From the NCBI RefSeq assembly GCF_001613225.1, contig NZ_BDBY01000207.1, positions 1 to 64,000 on the forward strand: a DNA stretch of 64,000 nucleotides, read 5' to 3'. Both the position numbers and the translations under genes were made by a program. The stretch is from Nocardia pseudovaccinii NBRC 100343 (GTDB taxonomy: Bacteria > Actinomycetota > Actinomycetes > Mycobacteriales > Mycobacteriaceae). The notes under the pieces are model-generated. The model saw nothing but the letters and a program-made list of their open reading frames with translations. It was not told the origin of the DNA and did not search any database. This document shows positions 34,339-43,197 of this stretch, in pieces; positions within the stretch are counted from its first letter, which is position 1, and every line of letters begins with the position of its first letter.

Positions 34339-34554
34339 TTACGCCTTGGGGCGGCTGAACTCACCGTCTTGCACGCCCGCGGTGAAGGCTTCCCACTCGC
34401 CCGGAGTGAATACCAGTGCCGGGCCGGTCGGATTCTTGCTGTCACGAACCCCTATGCCACCACCGTCCAGGAATGCCACCTCCACACATTCGTGGTTTCC
34501 GGAGCTGCGGGTGCTCTTGAACCATTTCGCACCCGCTAGGCGGTCATCGCTCAC
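34339..34554 (-). CDS. DUF397 domain protein
   Basis: A 71-residue protein with the family pattern: KWFKSTRSSGNHECVEVAFL, GIGVRDSKNPTGPALVF and WEAFTAGVQDGEF. In actinobacteria DUF397 genes sit beside Scr1-type XRE regulators, as here: its ATG overlaps the XRE stop as ATGA. The pair is widespread, and some are described as toxin-antitoxin-like or developmental regulators. Function here is unknown. Confidence 0.92.
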   Translation of the reverse strand: MSDDRLAGAKWFKSTRSSGNHECVEVAFLDGGGIGVRDSKNPTGPALVFTPGEWEAFTAGVQDGEFSRPKA

Positions 34555-35438
34555 TGTCTCGAGTCCTTCCGTGCTACCTGCCGCAGCAGTGCCCTGCTGG
34601 CCACCGCATCCAGCGCTGTGTGCTGGATCGTCGCAGACGCTCGCCGGTGCAGCTCGACGTCCGTCTCTTCCTCAAGGTACATGTCGCCGGAGTAGTTCTC
34701 GACGTAGACGACGGTCGGTTCGGCTACGCCGTTCGGTTTGGGTTCAAAGTCGAGGATTACGAACGGTCCGACTGGTGTGCCAAGTGGAAAGCCTGCCTTG
34801 AATGGCAGGATGCGGATCGAGATGTTCGGGTTGGTGCTCATGTCCGCAAGATGTCGGCATTGAGCCGCTGTGATCGCCTCGCTTCCGACGATCGTGTGCA
34901 GAACACATTCGTGCAGGACGAGATCGACGGTGACCGGTGATTTCTTGCGGGTGAGGATCTTCTGGCGCTGCATCTTCAACTCGATCCGGCGATCGTGCTC
35001 CTCCTCGGATTCCTTCGGGAAGTGGATCCGATTCAAAGCGCCAGCGTAATCGGCCGTTTGGAGCAGTCCGGGCACCAGATCAGGTCGCCAGATTTCCATC
35101 AACCGCGCATCGGTCTCCAAGCGCATGTAGATGTCGAGGTTGGCGCGAATGAGATCGTTGTACGGGTTGTACCAAGTCTTTTCGGCCACCTGCCGAGCCA
35201 GCTCGATCATGGCCGCGACTTCATGGTCCGGGATTTCGAGGATCTTGCCGAGCTCGACGAGATCCCGGTCCAGCACCTTGCCGGGTTCTCCTCGTTCGAA
35301 GCGCGCGTACCTACTGTGGCTCCACTGCATCGCTTTCGCGACCGCCTCCTGGGTGAAGGACGTATTCGCCTCGCGCTGTCGGCGGACGAACTGTCCCAGC
35401 TGGCGTCGTGGCAGTGAAGTGTGTCCCGCAAAGACCAT
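34551..35438 (-). CDS. XRE family regulator with Scr1/DUF5753 domain
   Basis: A 295-residue protein with an N-terminal helix-turn-helix (LGQFVRRQREANTSFTQEAVA, SHSRYARFERGEPGKV) and a C-terminal DUF5753 domain with RPDLVPGLLQTADYAGAL, LHECVLHTIVGS, ISIRILPFKAGFP and VYVENYSGDMYLEEE. It is coupled to the DUF397 gene by overlap. Likely a DNA-binding regulator that controls its own operon. Confidence 0.92.
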   Translation of the reverse strand: MVFAGHTSLPRRQLGQFVRRQREANTSFTQEAVAKAMQWSHSRYARFERGEPGKVLDRDLVELGKILEIPDHEVAAMIELARQVAEKTWYNPYNDLIRANLDIYMRLETDARLMEIWRPDLVPGLLQTADYAGALNRIHFPKESEEEHDRRIELKMQRQKILTRKKSPVTVDLVLHECVLHTIVGSEAITAAQCRHLADMSTNPNISIRILPFKAGFPLGTPVGPFVILDFEPKPNGVAEPTVVYVENYSGDMYLEEETDVELHRRASATIQHTALDAVASRALLRQVARKDSRQ

Positions 35439-35677
35439 CGCAGCTCCTTGGCACTATCAGAAATGACAGGGGTCGACTGCCATAGTGGCAGGCAACCTGC
35501 GGTTTTGAATCACTTTCGGAGAGTTGCTGATTCGGCAGTGTCGATTCGGCGGTCGAGTGATCTGATGTGGAGGCGCCCGGGCGGAAGGCTTCGATGCGAG
35601 ACCCCGCCCGCTGGCTCGACGGTTCCATCCCATTCGACGCCGGGTGCCCAAAGACTCGATACGACCGGAGGTTCGCA

Positions 35678-36052
35678 ATGCTAGCGAATAAGCAAGTGGC
35701 AGAACTGGATACACGCCGAAGTGCGCGGCCGAAAGCTGTCGGATTCGTGCGCGGTGACGTGTCCGGACTCGCAGCACCCGAGCATGCGAGCACCGTGGCG
35801 CGGCATGCCGCGTCGTTGGGTTATCAGTACGTTTACACGATACGGCCGCCACAGGACACGTCCGATCCGATCGGATATGCCCTGGGTATCGCGGCCGGGC
35901 TCGATGTGGCCGCGCTCGTTGTCTACGACCTGGCTCACGTCGACGATCAACCGGCGCGGGTATGCGAGGACTTCGATCTCGAAACCGTCTGTCCCGCAAC
36001 AACTTGGGCACGGGCAGCGGGCGCTGGGCCTTGTGCGGTGGGTGCGGCGTGA
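35678..36052 (+). CDS. Nocardial small protein, degenerate resolvase-N-like
   Basis: A 124-residue protein from ATG 35678 (AGGTTCGC upstream). It reads AVGFVRGDVSGL, ASTVARHAASLGYQYVYT, then LGIAAGLDVAALVVYDLAHVD. The order of beta strand, helix (ALGY) and LDVAALVV suggests a fold like the N-terminal domain of serine recombinases, but the catalytic Ser is not evident. A paralogous, broken copy is at 56838-57100. Its stop overlaps the next start (TGATG). Confidence 0.6.
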   Translation: MLANKQVAELDTRRSARPKAVGFVRGDVSGLAAPEHASTVARHAASLGYQYVYTIRPPQDTSDPIGYALGIAAGLDVAALVVYDLAHVDDQPARVCEDFDLETVCPATTWARAAGAGPCAVGAA

Positions 36053-36393
36053 TGAGCCAGGAATTGACCTTCACCCTGCCGGAGATCTGCGAGTACGCGG
36101 ACATCGAGCTGGCACACGAACTGATGCGCAGGCACCGTGCCTGCCGGATTCATCGGTGCGCGTGGAAGGCGGCGGCGTACTGCACGCTGGTCGATGCCGG
36201 ACGGCTTGTCCCGCAATCGGTGACCCCGCGCGAGCGGACCGCCGCCCGGGGGATCGCGTTCCCTCCGTTGGACAGCGCGCCGCGCGCCCGCCATGGGCTG
36301 CCCTTGCGCACATTGAATGAGGTGCTGGACAAGCTCAACGAGCTGGCGTCCCCGATCTGCGGCGCACTCGCGAACGATCACGGCAACGACTGA
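36052..36393 (+). CDS. Hypothetical protein
   Basis: A 113-residue protein overlapping the previous stop. It begins TFTLPEICEYADIELAHELM and has RACRIHRCAWKAAAYCTLVD, with three Cys and several His that could bind a metal. I do not recognise a family. Translational coupling suggests it works with the resolvase-like protein. Confidence 0.6.
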   Translation: MSQELTFTLPEICEYADIELAHELMRRHRACRIHRCAWKAAAYCTLVDAGRLVPQSVTPRERTAARGIAFPPLDSAPRARHGLPLRTLNEVLDKLNELASPICGALANDHGND

Positions 36394-36411
36394 CTTCGAA
36401 CGGGGGCCGGA

Positions 36412-36666
36412 ATGAGCGAGCGTCGCACCGAGATCGACGGCTGGCGGGCCGACTGGCGGATCGACCGACACCGCATCCGAATAATGCTGGTCCGCAACCT
36501 ATCCGAAGCGCAACCGCTACAGTCCGCCGCGACCCCCGCCGCCGCACCGGATCTGGCCGACCTGCGCGAGCGATTCCCGGAACTCTCTCGATTATGGGAT
36601 GCGATCCGGCATGAATATTGGCTCGAATTCTTTGTCCCCCAGGAACATTCACAGGGAACCATCTAG
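36412..36666 (+). CDS. Small hypothetical protein
   Basis: An 84-residue charged protein (WRADWRIDRHRIRIMLVRN, then LRERFPELSRLWDAIRHEYW). It starts at ATG 36412, 18 bp after the previous gene, in the same orientation. Mostly helical in appearance; no family recognised. Confidence 0.5.
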   Translation: MSERRTEIDGWRADWRIDRHRIRIMLVRNLSEAQPLQSAATPAAAPDLADLRERFPELSRLWDAIRHEYWLEFFVPQEHSQGTI

Positions 36667-36681
36667 TGAAAGGAGTATCCG

Positions 36682-36852
36682 GTGACTTCCGATCCGGAAT
36701 CGGCTCGAGAGCAGCAGCTCGCCAGTCGCGCCGAACGAGCGGGATACCTGCTTGTGCGCGATCAGCGCTGGACACTGCTCGACGCGGAAGACGGCGAAGC
36801 GCTGTATTCGACAGCGTCACTGGACCTCATCGAGCAATGGCTGTCCCAATGA
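36682..36852 (+). CDS. Very small hypothetical protein
   Basis: A 56-residue frame from GTG 36682 with AAAGGAG at 36669-36675 as ribosome site. It reads QLASRAERAGYLLVRDQRW then LLDAEDGEALYSTASL and ends LIEQWLSQ. It resembles small nocardial proteins with a beta-hairpin (RWTLLDAEDGEALY). It continues the run of short genes from 35678. Confidence 0.5.
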   Translation: MTSDPESAREQQLASRAERAGYLLVRDQRWTLLDAEDGEALYSTASLDLIEQWLSQ

Positions 36853-37023
36853 CACATCCGCTGGACACCCACCGCGCCCCGGCAACTCGGTTCGCCGATA
36901 ATTGTCCAGCAATTCGAGTCATTACGGGCGGTCCGGGACGAGCAGCTCGGCGGGTGAATCATCCTGGCGTGCAACGTCGCTCGCCCGGCCGCCGTGTCGG
37001 TGGGCGGTAGTACGGTGCGCCAC

Positions 37024-37989
37024 ATGGCCGCGAACCCGTCGAACCCGCACGACGCCTACTTCCGCAACGTGCTGGGCCGACCCGCCGAGGCGGCCTCGGA
37101 ACTACGCCTGGTATTGCCGAAGGAGATTGTGGCGCGCCTGGATTGGGACACGCTCGAGGTGCAGTCGGGCACCTTCGTGTCCGATGAACTGCGGTCCCGG
37201 CAGAGTGACCTCCTGTTCCGGACTCGCCTCGACGGCCGCGACGCGTTCGTCTATATCCTGCTGGAACACCAGAGCCGCAGTGACAATCTGATGCCGTTCC
37301 GGATGCTCGAATACGTCGTCAACATCTGGAACCATTACTTACGCTCCCAGCCCGATGCTCGACTGCTGCCGCCGATCATTCCGGTTGTCGTGCACGTCGG
37401 CCCGAACGGATACCGATGGACGGCCCCCATGGACGTGGTGGACCTGATCGACGCTGACGCCGACGTCCGAGCGGCGCTCGGAGAGTACCTGCCACGGTTG
37501 CGCTACGTACTCGACGACGTCAATGCCGTCGATCTGCCCGCACTACTGCGACGGCCGCTGACACCCGCGGCCAAGGTGATGCTCTGCCTCCAGAAGATTG
37601 CCTCAGGCAACACCGACCTGGTCACACAGCTGCTACGCCTGCGGCCCGAACTGCGGGCCATTATCGCAGGTCCAGGAGGGAAACAGGCCTTCAGAGCCAT
37701 CGTGACATACATTATCCTCGTCGGTGATATGAATGCCGACGACCTCGATCCCCTCACCGATCAACTCGGTCCCGAAGCCAAGGAGGTCATCGTGACTACT
37801 GCCGAAAAGTTGCGCGCAGAAGGTCGCGCAGAAGGTCGTGCGGAGGCGTTGATCGAGCTGTTGACGTTGAAGTTCGGTCGGCTGGCCGTGTCGGTGGAGC
37901 AGGTTGTTCGTGATGCCGAGGTGGAGCAGCTGAGAGTGTGGAGCGCGCGAGTGCTCACGGCAAGCAGCCTGGACGACGTTCTGGCGTGA
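37024..37989 (+). CDS. Rpn family recombination-promoting nuclease/putative transposase
   Basis: A 321-residue protein with the Rpn (transposase_31, PD-(D/E)XK) domain: PHDAYFRNVLGRPAEAASEL, RQSDLLFRTRLDGRDAFVYI, LLEHQSRSDNLMPFRML with the E-x-Q core, then PPIIPVVVHVGPNGYRW. The C-terminal part has repeated RAEGRAEGRAEALIELLTLK, typical of the family. I start at ATG 37024, where homologues begin. Rpn proteins cut DNA and stimulate RecA-independent recombination. The tail is duplicated just downstream. Confidence 0.9.
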   Translation: MAANPSNPHDAYFRNVLGRPAEAASELRLVLPKEIVARLDWDTLEVQSGTFVSDELRSRQSDLLFRTRLDGRDAFVYILLEHQSRSDNLMPFRMLEYVVNIWNHYLRSQPDARLLPPIIPVVVHVGPNGYRWTAPMDVVDLIDADADVRAALGEYLPRLRYVLDDVNAVDLPALLRRPLTPAAKVMLCLQKIASGNTDLVTQLLRLRPELRAIIAGPGGKQAFRAIVTYIILVGDMNADDLDPLTDQLGPEAKEVIVTTAEKLRAEGRAEGRAEALIELLTLKFGRLAVSVEQVVRDAEVEQLRVWSARVLTASSLDDVLA

Positions 37990-38022
37990 ATGGGGCCGCT
38001 ACTCGACTACTCCCAGCGCCGA

Positions 38023-38195
38023 CCGAACAACTTGGTCCCGAAACCAAGGAGGTCATCGTGACTACCGCTGACAGATTGCGCGCAGAAGGTCGCGAAGAAG
38101 GTCGCGCAGAAGGTGAAGCGCGGGGGCGCGCGGCGATGTTGATCGAGCCGTTGACGTTGAAGTTCGGTCGGCTGCCCGCTGTCAATATTAACTGA
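38023..38195 (+). pseudogene. Duplicated C-terminal tail of the Rpn gene
   Basis: The reading frame TEQLGPETKEVIVTTADRL, then LRAEGREEGRAEGEARG and LIEPLTLKFGRL repeats the end of the gene at 37024-37989 with few changes and then stops at NIN. There is no N-terminal domain. It is the remnant of a tandem copy or an unequal exchange at the RAEGR repeats. Confidence 0.75.
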
Positions 38196-38422
38196 CGAGT
38201 ATTTCCCGGCTCGGGGGCCAGCGAGAATGGCGGCATCGAACTCGGTAGCACCGATCTCCCGGATCCGGCGTTTCTCGGCCATCACACTTGCTGTACCCAA
38301 CGTTGTGGTACGCCTTGACCTCTCGCCGGGGGCTAAGCCTGTACCCAGCTGCGCTCACCCCGGTTGGTGACCCAGATCCGGGGTCACCGGCGCCGTTCGC
38401 TTGCCCGGTATGGCGGAACCCA

Positions 38423-38596
38423 ATGAGCTCGGTGAGGGAATGCTTCGACAAAAGTATGGTCGAAAGCTACTTCGGCACAATGCAATTGGAGCTATTCGAC
38501 ACCAAACAGTGGATAACCCGACAGGAGTCGGTCAACGCGATGTTCGACGACATCGAAGCGTTCTACAACCCGACGCGACGACATTCGGGACGCCGC
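38423..38596 (+). pseudogene. IS3 family transposase (OrfB) C-terminal fragment
   Basis: The frame reads ECFDKSMVESYFGTMQLEL, then WITRQESVNAMFDDIEAF and YNPTRRHSG. This is the end of an IS3-type integrase core, including the last catalytic Glu (MVESYF) and the YNxxRRHS signature. The D-D part and OrfA are absent, and no inverted repeats were found. Confidence 0.75.
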
Positions 38597-38599
38597 CCA

Positions 38600-38757
38600 G
38601 TTCTGCGCGGGTGCGCTCGATGATGTCGGCGGGATCGACGGTCGCCCCCGGGGCGGCAACGACGACGGCCTTGACGGCTTCGCCCCAATGGTCATCGGGC
38701 ACGCCGATGACCGCGACCTCACCCACTCCGGGCAGTTGTCGGATAACTCCTACGCCG
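38600..38757 (-). pseudogene. Acyl-CoA ligase C-terminal fragment
   Basis: On the minus strand the frame reads VIRQLPGVGEVAVIGVPDDH then WGEAVKAVVVAAPGATVDP and IIERTRAELGGV, the C-terminal subdomain of an AMP-forming ligase. It stops short of the final lysine motif because the IS3 fragment begins there. It resembles the matching part of the ligase at 46891 (GVAEVAVIGVPDQRWGEAV), so it may be a relic of a related gene. Confidence 0.75.
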
Positions 38758-38769
38758 CCACGACCGAAT

Positions 38770-40105
38770 ACGACCCCGTGGCCGACGCCTGGACCCTGAG
38801 CGCACCGTCTGCGGAGCGTCCGGGGCCCGATCGACGACCGACCCCAGTGCGTCGACGTAGTTTTTGCACGCGGCCAGTTCGAATTTCGTGTTCGGGAACA
38901 ACGCGACCTTTTGCCGAAAACCGTGCGCCATGAGGCGTAGTCTTGCGCAAACCTGACCGCGGCGGCTTGGCCATTGGCAGCGACGCCACTGCCAAGTCTG
39001 GCTCCTACGGGAGTTTGCGCTCAAGGTAGTTGAATGTTGGAGTAGTCGTCGGCCCCTATTGATTCTGGTCAGAGCTGGAGACACGATGGACAACACTGTT
39101 CGTCCCGGTTGCCGCACGGAACTGGCGCGCTGGCCTGCGCCGATCGCAGTGCGGCCTGCGAAGCAGAAGCTCGACTTACCGTCCATGCCGCCTCGGCAAA
39201 GAATCGAATTTCCTGGTCGAGGACCCGAGGACATCGTCATTGGCCGCGACGGGCTCGTAAATGTCAGTATCGCCGACGGCGAGATTCTTCGACGGCATTG
39301 TCCTGGAGCGCACCGATCCGATCCCGTCATGTCGGCCTCTTGGACCGGGAGATGGCGACTATCGGCGAACCGCTGATGGACCGGCGGGCGCTCGGCTGCT
39401 GGATGCATCAGGCTGACAACCGGACTTCAAGTGCTTCCGCCGCCAGACACCCACCTTGCATCCTCACCCGACGAGAAGGTGTCGAAAATGACTGCCGCTG
39501 TACTGGAATCAGCCTGAACGACTGCGAATGGTCCTTCTGCAAAGTCTTCGGCCTGTTCCGGCTCGCCGTGATCTGCCAACAGCTCGATTACTGCTAGCAC
39601 CACAAGCGGACGGTGAACTCGAACTCTCGATTCTCGGCCTCGCGTCGTTGTCCTGGATGGGCGCTGCCGCCGCATCATTCGCAGAAACAGGTGACATGAT
39701 CGTCAATTCCCTCCGTACCGGGCTCCGCTACGCAACTCAGACGCTAGAGGCCGTAACGTGCGTGCATCAGAATGGTGTCGGCGACCTCGGCGGGCCGGAG
39801 TTCGTCCGTCGAACAGCCGAGAACAGGAAGATCTACCGCACGTCTGCATCGATGATCATGGCAGCAGCACGAGGATCACCGAACGTGCTCGCGCTAATCG
39901 ATGGACGCGGTGTCCTGACCTAGCGTGAGTTCGGCGAGGAGTCCAATGCCCTTGTCGTGCAAGGACTCGCACCGGGATACGTGATCGATTTCCGCGATCA
40001 CCGTGGTCTGTGTCCTCGCGATCAGCGCGGCAGGCCGCGTCGGGCTCCGGCTGACGATGAGCAGGACTTGTGATCGAGAAACCCGCATCAGATATCAGTC
40101 ATTCG
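38770..40105. other. Gene-poor, degenerate stretch
   Basis: About 1.3 kb without a gene I can support. Open frames at 39059-39376 (plus) and 39528-39923 (plus) look accidental or decayed; the second would continue in frame past a TAG at 39921 to about 40070 (QGLAPGYVIDFRDHRGL), which may mark an old gene. The composition is less codon-biased than in the flanking catabolic clusters. Confidence 0.4.
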
Positions 40106-40141
40106 GCGCCCCGACCGGCCAACCCCCTTCGGTCGGGGCGC
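40106..40141. terminator. Perfect 12-bp GC hairpin
   Basis: GCGCCCCGACCG pairs fully with CGGTCGGGGCGC around a 12-nt loop. No T-run follows. It lies 39 bp before the gene at 40180 and may end read-through from the left. Confidence 0.5.
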
Positions 40142-40179
40142 GCCGTTATCACAACAACGCGAGCAGAGGTCTCTATCCG

Positions 40180-40662
40180 ATGGACCACACAGCGTTTGGC
40201 GATACTCCGTTGTCGCGCTGCCACTTCTATAGGCGGGTGTGTGATCTGCCCGCCAAGGTTGTCCCGCCGCTCCTCGGCCGAATCATCATAACGGCCGAGC
40301 ACGTGTGGGCGCCTATACGTCTTGCCCATCTTGGCATGGCCGTGAAAACATATGTGCAACACCGTGGTTCGGAGATCGGTCCGATTCTGTCGCATCCGCG
40401 CTCGAATCGGTGGACGCTCGTACGGCCGGACATCCTTGATGATGTGCGTTTGGTCGCCGAGGTGTTCCGTCTGAGCGTGTCGGTGGTGCGGACCGACAGC
40501 GCCGTCGCGTTGCCGTCGCCCGCCGACAAAGGCGCGCAGTTTCGGCGCTGGCCCGAACCACTCCGATGCATGTTCCGGCCATCCGGGCTTGTGGTGGTTG
40601 ATGCCATACGGGCGTGCTCGGGACCGTATCGGCCCGTGCGGCGACGGGCCTGTCATGGTTGA
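40180..40662 (+). CDS. Conserved-looking actinobacterial hypothetical protein
   Basis: A 160-residue protein from ATG 40180. It has HLGMAVKTYVQHRGSEIGPI, SHPRSNRWTLVRPDI, LVAEVFRLSVSVVRTDS, ALPSPADKGAQFRRW and FRPSGLVVVDAIRACSG. I recall this layout (RSxRWTxLVRPD, ALPSP) from small Nocardia/Rhodococcus proteins of unknown role, but cannot name the family. It has no clear partner; the next frame overlaps its stop. Confidence 0.6.
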   Translation: MDHTAFGDTPLSRCHFYRRVCDLPAKVVPPLLGRIIITAEHVWAPIRLAHLGMAVKTYVQHRGSEIGPILSHPRSNRWTLVRPDILDDVRLVAEVFRLSVSVVRTDSAVALPSPADKGAQFRRWPEPLRCMFRPSGLVVVDAIRACSGPYRPVRRRACHG

Positions 40663-40894
40663 ATTCGATTACGGCCTTTGGGTCAAGCTATCCATGTGCG
40701 GAATCGGTGTGAAGTGTGGCGATGGCACTTTGGACAAGGGCGTGCGTCCCTCGAGGTGCTGCATGGAGTTGCTTCTTCTCATCGACGGGCAGATCGGCGA
40801 GGATAGAGCGATTGTTCTCGGTCATTGCCCGGTCATCGCTGTGCGGGTGGCCGATGACACCGCGAATTTCGAACCCGATCATCCAGCGCCTTGA
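40655..40894 (+). CDS. Small hypothetical protein, weak
   Basis: A 79-residue frame whose ATG (40655) overlaps the stop of the previous gene. It is Cys-rich at first (KLSMCGIGVKCGDGT, RCCMELLLL). No family recognised; it may be accidental. Confidence 0.25.
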   Translation: MVEFDYGLWVKLSMCGIGVKCGDGTLDKGVRPSRCCMELLLLIDGQIGEDRAIVLGHCPVIAVRVADDTANFEPDHPAP

Positions 40895-40924
40895 TAACCC
40901 CGACATCATGAACGGAAAACCATT

Positions 40925-41056
40925 GGCGGCCAGGGTGATCGGGATATCGGACTGGACTCGAGCGACCCCTTCGAATATGTGTTGATCACCGAGGAACTGT
41001 GCCGGAGCTGGACGGTGTGCTTGTCGCTATGTGGGCGGTCAGGCAACTGCGCGTAG
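40925..41056 (+). pseudogene. Fossil fragment of an acyl-CoA dehydrogenase
   Basis: The frame reads GLDSSDPFEYVLITEELCRSW then TVCLSLCGRSGNCA and stops. It aligns with LGLGVFEYVLVTEELSRAW and MSVPSLLARGNGF of the ACAD at 44380. Only about 40 residues remain, with stops on both sides. The region 40895-41337 holds no other gene. Confidence 0.65.
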
Positions 41057-41337
41057 CCCCGAGCGTCGGTTCCAAGCGTCGATCGACCGGATCATGGTCC
41101 AACAGCCGTGATACCTCATCGCTGCTGTTGGGGCTGCCGTGGATGGTTGTCCAGGGGGTGGCGGGGGTAGAAATTGGTTGTTCGACAACTATTTTCTCGG
41201 TAAGCTCGACGACGCCGACATCTGGCGGTGTTGCCGAGCCGATCTCTCTCGGATGGTAAATACAGCGGCCGTGTGTCGGGCGTTCGCCATGTCGAGTCCA
41301 GGTCCGAATCCCATTCCTGCCGAACGGATCCCCACTG

Positions 41338-42204
41338 ATGCGTCTGTCCATACCGAAGGTGCTGTTCCCCGTGTTCGCTGCTGTATCGACCGCCCTGTTG
41401 GCCGTCGCGCTGACCCCGGTCGGCAGCGCCTCCGCCGCCCCGACGTCTGGATACAACGACTGGAGTTGTCGGCCGTCCGCAGCCCACCCCGAGCCGGTTG
41501 TACTGCTGCATGGACTGGGCACGACCGCCGAGCGGAACTGGAGCTTCCATGCGCCGAAGCTGGAAGCTGCCGGATACTGCGTCTACTCGATAACCTATGG
41601 CCAGGCATCGCCCGGTGGTCGTGGCGGCATCATCCGAATCGCGGAGTCCGCCGACCAGATTGCCGCGTTCATCGACCAGGTACTCGCGGCCACCGGCGCA
41701 GGGAAGGTTGATCTGGTCGGGCACTCCGAGGGGGGCATCCTGTCGCTCTACGTCCCCAAAGTGCTGAACTACGCACCCAAGGTGCACCGGGTTGTTGCGT
41801 TGGGACAGGCCACCCATGGCACGACCCTTTCCGGTGTGATCACCATGGGGGAGTTGATCGGTGGTCAAGACTTCGTCGACGCGTTCCCCAACGGTGTGGG
41901 GTGCTACGGGTGCAGTGACGTAGTTGTTGGTGGCGAGGCAATCGCAACATTGACCGACGGTCCGATCGCTCAACGAGGCGTGGATTACACGATCATCGCG
42001 ACTCGGTCGGACGCCGTCTCCACGCCCACCGAGACCGCGTTCGTTCGGGAACCCGGTGTGACGAATTTGTACGTCCAGGATGTCTGCCCGCTGGACCAGG
42101 TGGGCCACATCGGTCTTGCCGACGACAGCACGATCACCAGCATGATCCTCAACGCCCTCGGTACCGGCGGCGCGGTCGAGTGCGGTGTCGGTCGGCCGGT
42201 ATAA
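41338..42204 (+). CDS. Secreted alpha/beta-hydrolase, LipA/EstB-like lipase
   Basis: A 288-residue protein with a signal peptide (MRLSIPKVLFPVFAAV, then a hydrophobic core and GSASAAP cleavage region). The oxyanion motif is VVLLHGLGTT, the nucleophile elbow is VGHSEGGILS, and Asp (ATRSDAVSTP) and His (VGHIGLADD) complete the triad. Cys pairs (WSCRP, GYCVY, VGCYGCSD, VECGV) fit an exported enzyme. It belongs to lipase class 2. It should hydrolyse esters outside the cell. Confidence 0.9.
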   Translation: MRLSIPKVLFPVFAAVSTALLAVALTPVGSASAAPTSGYNDWSCRPSAAHPEPVVLLHGLGTTAERNWSFHAPKLEAAGYCVYSITYGQASPGGRGGIIRIAESADQIAAFIDQVLAATGAGKVDLVGHSEGGILSLYVPKVLNYAPKVHRVVALGQATHGTTLSGVITMGELIGGQDFVDAFPNGVGCYGCSDVVVGGEAIATLTDGPIAQRGVDYTIIATRSDAVSTPTETAFVREPGVTNLYVQDVCPLDQVGHIGLADDSTITSMILNALGTGGAVECGVGRPV

Positions 42205-42456
42205 CGCCGACCGCGCCCGGTGTGGCCATCGGCGCGTTTCGGCCGGGCCTTCCTGCTTCCAGCCATCGGCGCGATCCGCACCTGACATCGGCAGTGGCCG
42301 ATGACGCCTGGTCATATCATGACTTTCTCGAGTTCCCATGCCGCCCAAGTGATCCCGAGCGTCTTGCCTCGCAGTTGACCGCAGCCTGGTCGATATTCGC
42401 GACCGACTCGGCCTTGGTCGCACACGAGTGGCATCGAACTTCGCGGACAACCACCG

Positions 42457-43002
42457 TCACCGATTGGGGATGGAGTCGGTGTCATGCTCGAACTGCTGCT
42501 CGACGCGCCACCAGGTGCTCAGGCCGATCATGCGGAATTGGCCCAGTCCGGGGGCGGGTTCGGTGTGGCCGGTGAGGACCCATGCCGCGTGCAGTGCCAG
42601 TTTGATGAGTCGGCGTGCGGCGTAGAACAGCAGTGCGGCCAGCGGTAGTTCTCCGAACAGCGCGGTGAATAATGAGCTGGGCAGGTCGGGTGTGTTCCAG
42701 TCCATCACGATGTCGAACCATGCGTCGCAGGTGAGCAGGGTGCCGGTGGCGATCGCCCATGGGATGAATACCTGACGGCGCAGCCAGGCGAACAGTGCGG
42801 TCAACCCGACCGCGGCCACGAGCATGCAGTCGAATCCGACCCAGGCGACATTCCACTGCCGCACCTCGTAGCGGGACGGGAGGTTGGTCGCCAGATATGC
42901 GATCCAGGGGACGAGGAACACGAAACTCGCGGTCACGATGGTCAGGAACAGCCAACGCAGTTTGTGCTCATACGAGTGTTGCGGACCGAGCTGCGGTGTC
43001 AT
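42457..43002 (-). CDS. Small integral membrane protein
   Basis: A 181-residue protein from ATG 43002, chosen for the GGAGGTGG ribosome site 8 nt upstream. It has four likely membrane helices: LRWLFLTIVTASFVFLVPWI, VGFDCMLVAAVGLTALFAWL, IPWAIATGTLLTCDAWF and FGELPLAALLFYAARRL. The loop motif WFDIVMDWNTPDL is acidic. No family recognised with certainty. It lies between the lipase and tetR. Confidence 0.75.
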   Translation of the reverse strand: MTPQLGPQHSYEHKLRWLFLTIVTASFVFLVPWIAYLATNLPSRYEVRQWNVAWVGFDCMLVAAVGLTALFAWLRRQVFIPWAIATGTLLTCDAWFDIVMDWNTPDLPSSLFTALFGELPLAALLFYAARRLIKLALHAAWVLTGHTEPAPGLGQFRMIGLSTWWRVEQQFEHDTDSIPNR

Positions 43003-43197
43003 CGGACCACCTCCCATTTCGGGTCCATGTGAATCGGACAAGTTGCTGCCGCGACCTGATCGAGTAGATCAAACCTCGTGGCTCCTGGAGCTGAGGCTCG
43101 GCGCGGTGCGCTCCGAATCCCATGCCAGGGTGACGGTTTCGGTGACAAGCCGGGCCACCACGGTCGGGCCCCGCCGCGGGCGCCGTGTCTCAGCAGA

